Source of the DNA: Oxyruncus cristatus
Lineage: Eukaryota > Chordata > Aves > Passeriformes > Cotingidae
Assembly (NCBI GenBank): GCA_013399855.1
Contig: VXAY01002465.1
Location: 516,685-580,684, forward strand
Length of the DNA stretch: 64,000 nucleotides
Reading direction: 5' to 3'
The translations under genes and the position numbers were made by a program. The notes below the pieces were generated by a model. The model had not been told where the DNA came from. It saw nothing but the letters and a program-made list of their open reading frames with translations, and did not search any database. Each line of letters starts with the position of its first letter. The first letter of the stretch is position 1. This document shows positions 44,054-57,066 of this stretch, piece after piece.

Positions 44054-47000
44054 GTGGGTTGTCTGCTGCATGCCCAAAGAGCAGGTGGGGGAAGGACCTG
44101 GCTTCTGCTGTTACTAGCAGGATTCAGCTAATGGGGGAAGCCCTCTGTTAGAGGTGAGGGTTATCCCACAAGGTGTGGTGTGTTCCCCGTGTTGGGCAGT
44201 GCTGATGTTTCATGCTGTGGTGTGTTTTTTCAGGGTTCACTGTTAGTTAATGCAGGGCCCAGACTAGTCCCAGTCCTCCTGAACTCCTCTTTCTTCAGTC
44301 TATCCCTGCTTTCCTCCATTCCTTGCAGCCCCCACTGTTTTTCTGGCACTGCCAAGGGAGGGATGAGCCATGAAAGAGGCACCTGTCTGCAGTCACAGCC
44401 CAAAGAGCTGCTCCTGCTGAACTCCTTGGGACTGTGCCCCTGCTGGATATCGCTGTGCAGCCAAAGCTGACCAAAGGCTGATCTCATTCCTCCCTCCTTG
44501 GGGCTGCTTGCTGCTTGCTTCTGCTGCTCTGCAGAACATCCCTGGGCAGATCCCTCAAGTTGCTCTGAGATGAGTTAGAAAATAACACCACCAGCATCTC
44601 CCCAGGATTTCCTGGGACCTGGAGCAAGTGGGCCCAGACACTCTTCTAGCAGTCAGTGGGCAGGAGTGAGCTGATGCTGGCTGTGTCCTGTTGTGCCTGA
44701 CCCTCTGAGCAGGTGTCAGGGAAGGGTAAAGCTCTGTCCCCAGGCCTTGGGGAGGGGGCTGAGGTGTGCAGCATGGAGAGCTCAAGGCTGAGTTGTTCTT
44801 TAAATGTCTCTTGGAGAAGCTGTTGTTGGCCCTGAGCAGGGCTTAGGCCAGAGCACTGACAAGCCTGAAGGTTTATGAGCTTCAGCACTCACATCTCTGT
44901 TCTTTGGGGGAGACTTTGATGGAAGCAGACCATTGTATCGCATCTGGGATCGCTGCCCTGTCAGATCCCCTTCACAGCACTGCCCTGTAGGCCTTTTCCT
45001 CCCCCTCTGTTCCATCTGCCCGCCCAGTTGTTGCTCACACACCCACCCCAGTGCTGTGCCCAGAGCCAGCTGGGGGTACACAGCAGCCCAGCCCCGAGGA
45101 GCCGAGTGCTCGGGGTCGTCAGCGCAGCAGTGGCTGAGCGCTGCAGAATTAGAGCTGCTGCCAGTCTGCTTTGATTCCTCTTCCCTTCTTCCTGGTGTGG
45201 ATTAGCAGAACCATCTGGCCTCTCTCCCCTTCTTCTGCTGTTAGATCCCCTCAGTTGGAGAAGCCCTCTCCAGTGAACACTCTTCCACTTAGCAGTGGTG
45301 CAAGGGGAGATAACCTTTTAATAAAGAGGGCTCAGGAGGCTTGGGTTTACAAACCTTCTTTTCAGGCCCCAGTAAGGAAAGCACTCCCAGCCCTACTGTA
45401 ACTTTTGTAATTAAAGACAAATTAGATCAACAGTAGATGGTTGTGCTTCCCTCCAGGAGATGCTTGGAAGGAGCTGTCTTAGCAAAGAGACTGATTGATG
45501 AGGTTGTTTTTTGTTAACATGATGCAGAAAACGTTAGGAGTCGAAGCTGTTGAGCCCAGACCTGACCTGCTGTTTGGTTCAGCTTTTTAGTTGAGTTTAG
45601 TTTTTGGAGAAGGCCTCCGAATAAATATTGTCAGGAGCAGCAGAGGAGCAGAGGGAGGACAGCAAAGTGACCTTTGGTAAGCTTTGATGTGGGTGACGAG
45701 CTGCCTTTCTCCCTGCCCTGTGATGTTTGTCTGGCTGCTGTTTTATGGGTCGGATAATATTAATTTATGGCTTTATTTTCTGGTGCTTTTCTTTCCCCGT
45801 TGCCCTTCTCTGTTAGGCTGCCTGTCCTCTGGACAGCTTTCAGTGGGCACTGCGGGCTGTAATTCATCTCTGGAGCTGGGAGCTTGTACACCTCGCCCCT
45901 CCATTTAACTCTTTTTCCCCTGCCGGTGCCGGGGCTCCTGCTCTTTGCAGTCCCGAAGCTCTGCCGTGTGCAGGGCAGCCGCCTTCCCCCGTGGAGATGT
46001 GTATCCATGGCATTGCCATTGTGAATCCACAGCTGGGCCTGCACCGAGCTTCCTGAGGCCGTGACTAACCAGGCAGCCTGGCTCACCCCTGCCTGGCTGA
46101 TAGCATTTGTCAGCTCACACCTTGTACGCCCTCGTGCAGACGCGTCCTTTCGGCACCGAGGGAAGCCCCGTTGCTTGTTTGGCAGGATGTCCTCGGGAAT
46201 GAGCTCTGGCATTTAACATGCCTGCCTCTGACAGGCTGCTCTCCGTGGGGTTTCCATTATTTTGGAAACCGTGTCTAACCCCTCCACTCACCTCCAACGT
46301 GCTGAAGGAGCCGTCTCTGAGCTACTGAGGGATTCAAGTCAAGTGGGACCAGCACAGGCGTTGCCGAGTCCTGCCCCAAGCCCTGGACATCCTCCATGCC
46401 AGGAGCTGCCTTTCAGGAGGGATGGGACAAACTTCCAGTGTCCCTTTTCCCCCCTTCAAAAGCAAGGGATTAGTGCCAGACCCTGGGTACGGGCTGCTCC
46501 CACTGCAGAAGGGTGGGAAGGCAGCAGGACCAAGGGAGCACAGGAATGTGCCTCTTGGAAAAAAAAAAAGCCAACCCCACTGGGATGAAGTTTTATTTTT
46601 GCACACCCAAGTGTTTCTCTTGTGCTCATGGACACTGGGATTTGCTGTTGCCTATAGTTTTTCTGTAATAAACAAGCAGTTGCCATGGGAACTCTGCTAT
46701 TAGTTAAGGCACAAATGTATTGTCACGGGCAGAACAGCAGTAATATTTCTTGTGCTGGGGAACAGCTCTGCTCCATGTGGTGGAATGTGGGTGGGATTCT
46801 GCACCGGGTGAGGTGGGACGGGGCGTCAGGGGGTGGGGAGCAGTAGCAGCAGGGCTTTCCTTCTTCCAGACTCTGAGTTCTGCAGAAAAAAAATGGAAAG
46901 CATCTGGGTGGAAAAAAAAAAACCAAAACTGTGATCCCTGAGCTGTTGTACTGTTGGCATGAGGGCTGCCTGCTGCTCTGCTCAGTCAGTCTCTGATGGT

Positions 47001-50000
47001 TTCTCGTGTTCCCGTTGTGTTGCCAAGCAATGCAATGTGCTGGGCTTGGTGCTGGTGGCAGCGCTGGACAGTGGCTGAGCAGTGGGATGCAGTGGGTTCA
47101 TCCAGTGTCTGTGTGCTGGAGGCCAAATCCCTGAGTGGTGGAGCAGAGAGGAGTGTGCTGGGGCATGTCAACAGCTTTGCAGGCCACCAAGGGGGGTCCT
47201 CCAACTTGCCAACAGCTTTGGATAGTGACAAAGCTGCAACTCGCGCTGTTCCTGAAAGGGAGAGCGGTTTAGTCCAGTCCCCTCCTCCTGCTTGGAGATG
47301 TTCCTGCGTCCGTGGGCAGTGCTGGGTGTGATCTAGTGCAGGAGCTGCCCTCAGTGAGACACTTGGGTTGTAATGATGCTCATCATCTCTGACTCTCCCA
47401 CCCGCAGGGGCCGGGGGGTTGTGTGTGCCAACGATCCGGGTGCCGCAGGGGATCCGTGTGCCCAGGGGCTCGTGCTCACCCCGCTCACCCGGTGCCTCTC
47501 TGCTGTGCCGGGGGTGTGTGGCTGTTGGAGCTGTTGCTGCAGGGTGTCCATGTGCTTTTCCTGTGCTTTTGACAGCTGCAGGAAGTGCCAAGCCTGGTGT
47601 GTGCCGGGGCTTAGCTCTGCCCTGTGCTGGGCAGCAGGAGGGAGCGTGGCTGGCTCTTCCCAGCGCAGCCATGCCCGTGCCAAGCGCACACGTTGACTAA
47701 CAGAGCTCAGCCCCGGCCAAATGCTCCTTCTTCCCAGCCTCAGCACAGCCTCCCCACATCCTCTGCTGCTGGGGTTAAGTGCAGCCAGCAGCCCTCCACC
47801 ATTCCCTGTGGCTCTCTGTGCCACAAGGCTCTGGTGCCTCTGGCTTGGAGCTTGAGCCACGTGTCATAGGGATTGTGGGCTCTGCCAGCAGCTGCAGGGC
47901 TCGAGGCCCTCTGAGTGACCCATTCCCTGTGGGAATACTGCTTTTCTGGCAAGTTTTATCTCAGCATATTTTTTTTATGAGCTTTTTTTCCAGTCAGCTG
48001 GAGATAGGGATAAATCTGTTCCCTTCTCTCAAAGTACAGCTGTCCAACGACTCTTATTGATATATCAGCAACTGCTGGAACACCAGATTTAATACTTCTG
48101 GGCTCTGGAAAGTGCCAGCAGAAGGTCTGGGAGCTTTGGATGAAGAATTACCTTAAAGGGAAACACTGGTGCAGTGGGTAAAATGCACTCTTATTGGCAG
48201 CAGAGGAAATGAGAGCAGACAGGGCTGATCCTGGGGTGCGAGTGCCTTCGTGTCATTAATATTTTCTTCCTCTTGTGCTGGTTCTCTCTGAACTACTGAA
48301 TGGCAGAAGGGCAGGCAGCTAAAGTCACCTCCACTGATTCACTGGGGCCTTCTCCAAATAAATCCTGACTTCCAGCATTTTGAGAGGATTCATGGAGGAA
48401 GGAGCTGTTCTAAAGCGATGGATTTCATGCATCTCTGAGGCCAAAAAAAAGGGTAATGACCAAGTGGAACAGGAGTTCATTTTCTGAGGGAGTTGAGCAA
48501 TGGGATGGTCAGAATGACTCTTACAGCTGAGATTTGGATTTTATAGTGAAAAAAAAAATGCATTCTGGTATGTATGGATTGTTATTAACAGTTTTTATAT
48601 ATAATCCCCCACCTCTCCCAGGAAGTTCTGGGAGAGGAGTGAAGCTGTTGTTAAGACAACAAAGTCAGACCTTTGCTTTGAGGACTCTCAGCCAGCATTG
48701 CAGCTCCCCAGTTTGTAACAGGGCCTCACTCCCTGCCCAGCTCAGCTCCACAGCCCCTTTCCCTGCAGGTGAGAGGTCCCATTCCTGATGATGGTGGGAG
48801 GGGAAGGCAGGAGGTGGGTGCAGGAGGAGCCAGTGCCAGGGAAAGGCTGCACAGGAGCGGGTGTGCATGGGGAGCTGCCTGCCAGGGCAGCTTCAATAAT
48901 GCTTTGCAATAACACTGGCAGCCAACTTTAATATCCTCAGAGATGTTAACTCCAGAAAAGCGCTACTTTAGGTATTAGTTTGTTTTTTTTTTAAATAAAG
49001 TATTTTGTGTAGTACAGGTCCCTGCCTGAAGACAGGAGTGTCTGCAGAGGTCCTTGGCAGAAACATTTGACAGCTTGTGCTGTGTGTGAGGGGAGGGATA
49101 CCTGTCCTCCTGCCCTGGGGAGTGCTAAAGGGCTTGTGAACTGCGTGTAGTGAATTTTAGGGCTGGTACAGAGAGATGAACTGACAGCTCTGTGTTACCC
49201 CGTGGTTGTCACCTCGTACCTCTGCACCCATGTTCCTCCTGCACTGTGAGTAACACAGAGCGGGGGCAAAGTGGTTTGTTCAGTAGCAGAGCAAGGAACT
49301 CACTTCTCACATGGATGTGAGCTTAAAAAGACATACTGATGAGTCTAAAAAAGTAGTTGGAGCTTCCTTTTTCTACAGTAAAGGCTGTAGGTTGCAGTGT
49401 CGCCTATTCTATATCCCACGTGGGCCAGTATTGTTCTTTCTGCCAGGAGTTGTGAGCTGCTGTTTGAAATGATTACCAGGAGAGCTGGTATCTGCCTGGT
49501 CAGATGGAGAAGTGCTGTTGGTGAATCCCTCAAACAAAAGACGGTTGTTTTTTCATTACCTTCCTCCTCAGCCCCATCATTTCTGTTTTGGGATCAGACC
49601 ATGGCAAAAACCCGGGAGCTGGGAAAACACCTTTCTCATTTTTCCCAGAGCAGCTGGCAGTTATCTTTTACCAGTATAAGCAGGAGAGGTGCTTGCATAA
49701 TTGTGTGGAAAAGTTGAAAGAACCTGCCAGTTTGGGAAGCTGCGTCTGGCAAAATGAGGCTCCTTCAGCTCTTGTGGAAACTATGAAGGGTGGAAAACAG
49801 CCAGGGCCAGGATTCAGGGAGAAGAGAAATATGAAGAAAAAAATATGGCTTTGAAATAGGAGAACAGTCTCCTCGAGGAAGAGGAGTGAGTCTTACCTTT
49901 TAAGCTTTGGGGTCGTAGGAGTAACGTAGTTCTGGGCAGTTCGCTGACAGGGGTGATTTGATGTGCTCAGTATTTATCTGGTGTTTTCCTCTTGGGTCCT

Positions 50001-50596
50001 GGAGCCTCTACAGAGGCCCTGCTACACTTGATATGCAGCTTGGAGCAAGCCAACCCCTCTCCCCAGACTACCCAAGAGTGGATGCTCTCACGGTGCAGCC
50101 AGGACCCCTCCACCTGCAGCTGAGCAGGATCCAGCCTCGTACCCAGCGTCACTTTGTGTGGGAGACAGCAAACATCAGGAGGAGGGGGCTTGCTGGGGTG
50201 CCAGCACAGGGGTCAGTGGGAGCAGAGCCCAGTGCCAAGGCCAACCACGCCGCAGCAAAATGTGGCAGAGGAGCACTGTGGTCCCCGTGGTCCCAGTGAG
50301 GTTTGGGAGAGAAGCACCGGTGGTGTGTGCGTCTGCTGCAGGTGCTGGCACCCCAGGAGCATGTGCAGCTGAGTTATAAATCATCTGTAAAAAGTAAAAC
50401 CACACCATGTTTGAGAGGCAGAGTGAACAGCTGTGGGGGAACTGCAGGTAGGGCTCCTTTTGGAGAGGGGGAACGTGATCAGTGAGTCTGCGTTTGTTCG
50501 CGTTCTGTTTGGATCCATCTGGCACCTCTTTGGGAAGTGTTATGAACATTGTGAATAACTGTCTCTCTCCTCTCCTCCCCCTGATCTCTCCTGCAG
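44054..50596 (+). other. RPH3AL: RPH3AL intron 5
   Basis: A GT-AG intron of 6.5 kb ending at CTCTCCTGCAG. An AT-rich stretch at about 45490-45800 contains TTTATGG and AATAAATATTG words and may be regulatory. Short A-runs occur at about 46558 and 46911. No exon was recognised. Confidence 0.88.
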
Positions 50597-50710
50597 TGGT
50601 TTCTAGTGACAGTGAGAGCGACTCGGAGCTCAGTTCCTCCAGCCTGGATGACAAGCCTGTGCCTGTGGGGTCAAAAGGCTCTCAAGGGAGAAAGCTCCAA
50701 GCGGGACTGG
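50597..50710 (+). CDS. RPH3AL: RPH3AL coding exon 6 (residues 205-243)
   Basis: This exon encodes VSSDSESDSELSSSSLDDKP and a Gly/Lys/Ser-rich continuation. The acidic serine run is shared with mammalian Noc2 (VSSDSDSDSDLSSSSLED type) and looks like a casein kinase 2 target. It enters with two bases of Val205 after CTGCAG and leaves with one base of Val243 at the donor GTGAGG. Confidence 0.95.
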
Positions 50711-51145
50711 GTGAGGAGTTTCTGTTCCTTGTGGCTGGAGGGCGGGAAGTGTGAAGTGGTTGAATGTTTGCCTCTCAGTACTGGGGGTCTTGGCTCAGCC
50801 ACTTGCCTGCCCTACTGGCTGTAGCTGTGCCAGGTGAGGGTCTGATCCCTTCTCACTGGAATTGTATCAATGGGTCAAACAGGTGGAGGGTCGTTCCCTT
50901 CCCTGCAGCCTTTCAGGGTCTGCCCTTGCAGCTGGGAGCTGCTCCCAGCTGCACATCTCCGGCCAGCTCCTCGCTCCTGGCTTCATGGCTCAGGAATTGC
51001 CAGTGCCATTTTGGCAGCAAAGCACCAGAGCTGGGTTTTGACCCTGCTCCTGCAGGAGCCTGGCAGGGAGCGGGGAGGCTGCTGCTCTCTTGGGATCTAC
51101 ACTCACTTCCCGCTCCCTCAGCAGCATCTCTGTGTGTCCCTGCAG
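50711..51145 (+). other. RPH3AL: RPH3AL intron 6
   Basis: A short GT-AG intron of 435 bases ending at TGTCCCTGCAG. It is non-coding. Confidence 0.88.
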
Positions 51146-51328
51146 TGCCCCCCAGGGAGCCCAGCCAGGCCGTGGGCAGGGCTCTGGGCAGCACCCACTC
51201 CCTGACGCTCTCAGGGAGCCGCAGCAGCCTGGGCAGCGAGCAGGGGGCCGAGCTCAGTGCCACGGAGAGCTGCCACAGCGACCACCCGCCCGACGGGCGC
51301 GACAGCGACGCTGCCACCCGAGCCCCTG
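51146..51328 (+). CDS. RPH3AL: RPH3AL coding exon 7 (residues 243-304)
   Basis: This exon encodes the disordered Ser/Pro-rich tail, beginning VPPREPSQAVGRALGSTHSL and continuing through SGSRSSLGSEQGAELS to DAATRAPG. The SGSRSSLGSE segment corresponds to the SGSQSSLGSE-type segment of mouse Noc2, which anchors the assignment. It enters with two bases of Val243 and leaves after one base of Gly304 at the donor GTAAGC. The exon is GC-rich. Confidence 0.92.
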
Positions 51329-54300
51329 GTAAGCCGAGCCTCCTGTCTGGGCACATCCCTGCTCTTTGGGCTGACTTCCCTCAGAGCACAGCTTTTTTTC
51401 TCAGAGGCACAGCTGGCAGAGCTGTAGCTCGGGATCACCTTTCCCTGCTGCTTTTTTTGGTGGGAGATGCTGTCGCAGCCTTACAGCTCCATCCCTCTTC
51501 CCCAAATGCAAAGTCTGTTCTGCAACATGAGTAATTGTCTGGGGTGGGAGCTGCACCCACGTCCAGGAGCAGTCAGAGGCTGGGTCTGTCCCCCTGCAAA
51601 GGCCTGGAGGTCCCCTCTGGCTTGCAGAGCCAGTGGAACAGATTGAGCTTCTCCTGAAGCAAAGCAGGAGTCCAGCAGCTTTATGAGACTGAATAACATT
51701 TTCCCTAAAGTAAAGTGGCTCTTTAAGCCAAACGTGGCTCTTCCCAGAACTCTGCAGAGCAGAAAAAAAAAGACACTTTTTCTCCCTCAAAAACCTCAGA
51801 ACAATTAAGTGACTGGGAAAGCAGAGGCTGCTATCACATCTGATCCAGAGCAGCTGAAAGAGATGCAAATGTGTTCTCTCTGCAGTTCCCACTGATTTAT
51901 TCACTAACCCCTCAAGTTATCATTCAGTGCCTCTGCCTCCCAAGCCTTCCTGCCCTCTGAACTGCCTCTCCTGTTGTTTCTGAGCCAGGTTTGTGCTGGG
52001 CACGTTGAGGCATAAATTGGATTAGAGAGAGCAGGTTTATCCTTCAGTGCAACATGGAGTCATAGTCCCCCTTTCCCAGCTTCCCGCTGGAAATAGCTGG
52101 CATGAAATTGTTTCTCTGCTCTTCCCTCCCTCCCCTAGTTTTCAGGGATTTGCGGTTTTCTTCAGTTTTAGTTTTCACAAAGCAAATCAAACAAGTGATG
52201 CTTCTGTTCTGTCCTTCCTCCCTGTGGATTACAGTGCTGCCCTGGACTGGGTGGTTTATTTTAAGCTGCTCTTGGCTGTGGCATTAGAGACGGCGGATTC
52301 CTGTTGTGTGTTGGCTCTGCTGCCTGTGGAACACAGCAGCAGGTTGTCCTGTGGGGTTGAAGTGGACGTTGGTGGGCAGCAGGTGTGACCCCTTGGGTGC
52401 TTCTTCTGCTGGTGCTACATGGCCATGCCAAAGGCTGGATGGATGCACTCGACGGTGTGTTTGTACTTGGCACTTCGGAGCTTCTCTGCCTGCTGTTGGA
52501 AGCAACTTCTCCCCAGCCATGACAGTGCAAACAGTATTTCAGAGGCAAAAAAAAAATTGCCTTTTTCCTGCCAAAAACTTCATATGCAAAGTTTGGCACA
52601 AGGGGTCAAAGCTTTCCAGTGGGATCTCTCCGTGTAGGCGGGGGAGAGCTAAAACTGACAGGCAGCATGGACATATATTTAAAAAATGAAAGCTGTAGCA
52701 GTCTCATGAGCCCAGTTAAAGTTGTCCCTGAGATGTAGAGAGGATCCTGTTAAGGAAAGGTTAAGCCAGGTTGGCTGACTGGGGAGTAGCTGTAAAGATC
52801 TTTATTATGTCTGGGGTCATTTATTTCCCAGTCTTCCTGCAGGAGGGGCTGCTTCGTTCAGAACAGAGCCCTGGTAAGAGGGCTCTGTGGCCCCTCGAGG
52901 GAGGCAGGGGGGCAGCAGTGAGTTGTTCATGATGGATCCCTTTGGATGCCACTCTGCCAAAAAGCAGAGGCTGCTCTTGCTGTTCAACCCACTAAGGAAT
53001 GGTGGAGGTGGTTGATGCTGGATGTCAGTACTGGCAAAACTCTTCACAGCATCTCCCTGCCCGTGGGGCAGTGCCCAAGGTCTGCCCTGACCCAAAAGCA
53101 GAGCAAGGGACAAGGATCCCGTGCCGTTTAAATTGCTGATCCTCAGCTGCAGAACGGGGACATTAAAAGAAGATTTTGCTGTAGTTTCTCTGAAGTTTAT
53201 TAATACCATGTCAGGAGCGATTTTTACTTCATATTATCACTTCAGGTGTTTGTTCTACCGGTGACTTTCTTTCCGCTTCTTTTTCTCACCTCTGCTCTAA
53301 TTTTGCTCTCAAGTGCGACTTTGCAGAGCACTTAAGCATCCTTAAATCCCAGGCCACATCCAGAACAGGGAATTAGGGAGTGGTTCTGCAAATGCAGCTG
53401 CTCTCACGGTGCTTAGCTCTTTTAAGCCTGAAGGCCAAGCCCAGTCGTGTGGCCAAGGGAAAACAAGGAGCTATTAAGAAGAGGTTGTAGGTTTCCAGTG
53501 CATGGCTCCGGCTCCGGCTCCGGCTGGGGTTTGGTGAGGCAGATAATGAAGCCTGGGGTTTGTCATAAAATGACTCATTGTCAGAGCTGCACTGGGATTT
53601 AGGCAACCTCAGCCCATGAGCCAAAGTTTCAGAAGAGTGGTGAGTTGAGAGGCTGCCAGTTTTATTATTTTTTCGGCCACCTGCCCTCAAACCCTTTCAA
53701 AAGGAGCCTTTTCTGAGGGACTGGTGTTTCTTCTTCTGAAGCTCCAGTTCCTGGAGGTGCCTGCTCTGACGTGATAGCTTTTAAGAGGAAGGTCACGCGC
53801 TCATTTTCCCAAAGAATGTTTTATCCTAAAGAAAACTAAATTTGCACATGGGAAAGAAGAGCAATCTTCCTTTTTTCCCCCCCTTACTTGCTCCCAGCTA
53901 GGGAGAGGTGACTCACCTTGTTCTGGCTGTACAGCTGATGTTAAGAGATGCCTCAGTTAAAAGAGAGCACAATCCTCGTTATTGTTGATCATGACGTTTT
54001 GATTAAGGGAAGGGAATACTAAACAGAATGAAACAAGGAAATAATCAATATCTTACAGTGGTTTTCATTAGCCCATGAAGAGTTTTTAATGGAGATAACA
54101 TATTTGAGCTTGGGGCTGCTGCAGGGGGTAAATTAAGCACAAGACATTTCTCCTCAGATCAGTAGCAAGTTCTGCATTGATGGGTCCCAGTTAATGGGGT
54201 CCTCAGAGTCCTGTGAGGATCTTGCCCCAGGAATGGGTCAATCCTGTTTGCCCTTCCATGGGTCTCCTGAACAGCTTGCTGGTAGGGAATGGTGAATGAG

Positions 54301-57000
54301 CCTGGCATGGGCTGTGGGGCTGGAGAAAGCTCTAATTTCTGCTGAAAACAGGAGATTCGAGGAACAGCCACGAGAGAAGCTAAGGAGTGAGTAGCATCCA
54401 TCTGAGTGCAAATCACAGTGTCCCCATCTCTGCTTGTTTGCCAGTGTGTTGTCTAAGTCATTAATACTTAAAGAGCGGTGCAGCAGCTGGCAGTTAAACA
54501 GAGCCACGTTAAACAGTGGTGGGGCTGAGTCTGGGGAGCTGAGACGGTGAGATGGCAGTGCCTGGTGGGGTGTAAGAAGAGTTGTGGCTTGCAATCACTG
54601 GGTGAGACCTGCTGAAGGACCCCCAGATGTCAGCAGGTCCAGCCTGGACCCTTCTCCCAGGGTGCTGAAGCTGTAGCTCCTGGATACCTCCCTTTAGCTG
54701 CTTTGGAGCTGTTGTGCTGGGAGGGGCTGAGCAGAGCTGAGAAAAGGGCCTGTGGCTGAGGGAGATGGACAGGGAATGCTGCTTTCCAGCTTTCTTAATT
54801 TGAGGAGATTTATGCCCTGTCCTTCAGGAATTGGCTGGATTTAGAAATGAGGTGGTGTCACTCCGTGGCTCAGTGCCTCCTCAGCTGAGGTAGGCATCCA
54901 CTTTTCTCATAAATATGCAAGCTGGTAATACATGAGGCAGGCAGAGCCATTGAGCATTATTCTTGTGGCAGGAAATTCTCAGGGCATCTTTGAAGTTAAG
55001 GCATTAACTTCTATTTTCCCTTCCATTCTGTTTCTCAGATGTCTGTTTTGCTCCCTCGGGGACGATGAGGAGGTAACATTTTGCTTCGGTGGGTCTGACT
55101 GCTCCCTTCCACGTAGGAAAAAAAAATTTGTCCTAACAGTAATTAGGCTCTAAATGGGATAGTAATTTCTGTAATGACTTTCTTCATGGCAGCCTTTGGG
55201 GAGTTGACTTCTGTTTTTTCCTGTGCTTGGTGAGAAAGTTGCTTAAAGGTTTTCAGACTGCTCGCTCCCTTATCCACGTGATGCCCAGCGTGGTCTGCCA
55301 GGGCTGGCTTTGCAGTGGGGTGGCAGAGGTGGGTGACCCCTGCTCGTGCTCCCTCTGCCTTCAGCCTCTGCCTGCACTTTGGACACGGGTTAGGAAGGAC
55401 AGGGGAGTCAGACACGGAGGAGAAGCCCTCACCCACACCCACCCTCTCCTCTCCTGGCTGCCTCATCAGTCTTCGGGCACCACTTTTTTGCCCCCCACCT
55501 TGCTCAGAGCTCGCCGCCACTGCCGTGGGATTGAGTTTTCCCGCTGCTGAGGAGGAGAAGTTGTCTGTCTTGCACGGAGTGAAAAAAATTGAATTGTGCC
55601 TTCATGGCTGAGAAGCTTTGAGCTGTCCCTGCCTCCTCATATCGGTACCGCAGAGCACCGAATGGTCCTGCTGTATTTATAAATAAAACATGTCTTTGGG
55701 TAGTGGCAGCGTTAGGAAGTGATTCAAGCTTTGCATTCCAGATACAAAGCGTTTGTAAATATGAACCTCAGGAGAAGCGTGTGCCCCCTCCCGTGTTTTA
55801 GGGAATTAAAATGTTTTCATCCTCAAGTGGTAGAACCAAAACATTTTCAGCTCTTTTAAGCCCGCCTTGAAGTTAAGTGAATAAAGGCTGGAGTTACTAA
55901 AAAATAAATTACTTTCCCTATTTCTGTAATTCTTTATGGAGTTTTAAATTGAAGGCTTTTTCCTTGAAAATAGAGGGATGACAAAGATTCATTCTCTTGC
56001 CTCTTTCACTCAATATATCTGGAAACAAGTCTGCTGCTGAAGATGAAACTCCTATTTTTGTGCCTTCTTTCACATTGCAGAGGTCTGTTCTTTGGTCTTT
56101 GATCAAACAGCCTGTCTGGCCTCCTGCCCCCACCTCCTTAGACTTATTCTCTGCCCTTTGCAATACGTTTACTCCTCAGGCTTCCAACTTTCTATTCAGC
56201 ATTTTGCACAAAGCCCCAAGGGCAACAGTTGATGTCATCTTTCAAAACAAAGCATAAAGGAAAGAGCAGGGGAAGTCAGTAATATAGAAGTTAAAAGTCT
56301 GGGTTTTGGAGCCTCTGTAAACACATGGAGAAGTTTTATGGCTCGGGAGGTTATCTTTCAGCTGGGATGTCAGGCGGCAGCTGGTGGGAGGAATGTTCAA
56401 GTCGTGCCTTGAACATTTCACATGAATTCAGTGACTCCTGTGTCCTTTCTCCAGGAGCAGAAGCAGCGTGTCCCAGCAGAGCCTGAGTTTTGCCAGGGGT
56501 GCTGAAGTGATCAGCTCAGGTTTGTTTAGTTGCCATGCACCCAAGTGCCTTCAGTGGCAGAGCACGGCTGTCCTGTGCCCATCCCCAGCCTTGGGAATGC
56601 TGTGGCTCCTGTCCATGTCCCAGGCACACAGAGGGCAGCAGGGTCACATGGGAGATCTGCTCTGTCACCTGGTTTAGAAGTCCTTGAGAGCCAAGGCTTA
56701 GCTTTCTATCTGATCTGGCCCTTTGGGAGACGCACGTACCAGAGGACCAGTTCTAGCAGTACAGCTCCTTTCTCCTTCTACCCATATTTCTTTCCCCGTG
56801 CCTTTTCTTTCTTTAATCAAGTTTAATGGGCCCTTACTGCTGACAGAGTGTGGACTAATGATGCGTAGATATTCTCTTTATTATTTGTAGGAAGCTCTTA
56901 AAATGGCACCGACCGTGCAAAAGCAATGTAAAACAACTTTGTCAGGAATCTCCCCTTCACTGCTTTCCAAACAAACCTTTTGTCTTTATGTGTTTTGAAG
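51329..57000 (+). other. RPH3AL: RPH3AL intron 7
   Basis: A GT-AG intron of 5.7 kb if the terminal exon call is right. The donor GTAAGC is strong. The acceptor TTTGTCTTTATGTGTTTTGAAG ends in AAG, less common than CAG. An AT-rich stretch at about 53960-54110 and a short (CCGGCT)n run near 53505-53525 are the only other features noted. Confidence 0.6.
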
Positions 57001-57035
57001 GCAAACGGTGCATCCACACCAGAACACGATGCTGA
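57001..57035 (+). CDS. RPH3AL: RPH3AL terminal coding exon (residues 304-314), candidate
   Basis: Spliced to exon 7 in the required phase, this reads GKRCIHTRTRC and then TGA at 57033-57035. Mouse Noc2 ends with a comparable short tail that also begins with GKR after a Pro, and the joined frame gives 314 residues, close to mammalian lengths. Support is therefore phase, position, an acceptor and three tail residues; no strong sequence conservation is available in so short an exon. The other two frames stay open into GGAGGTGAAGGT repeats directly downstream. A different, unrecognised terminal exon in the preceding 5.7 kb is possible. Confidence 0.55.
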
Positions 57036-57066
57036 TGGAGGTGAAGGTGGAGGTGAAGGTGGAGCT
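57036..57066. repeat. 12-bp tandem repeat just after RPH3AL stop
   Basis: GGAGGTGAAGGT occurs twice with a partial third copy, starting within five bases of the stop codon. Confidence 0.85.
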
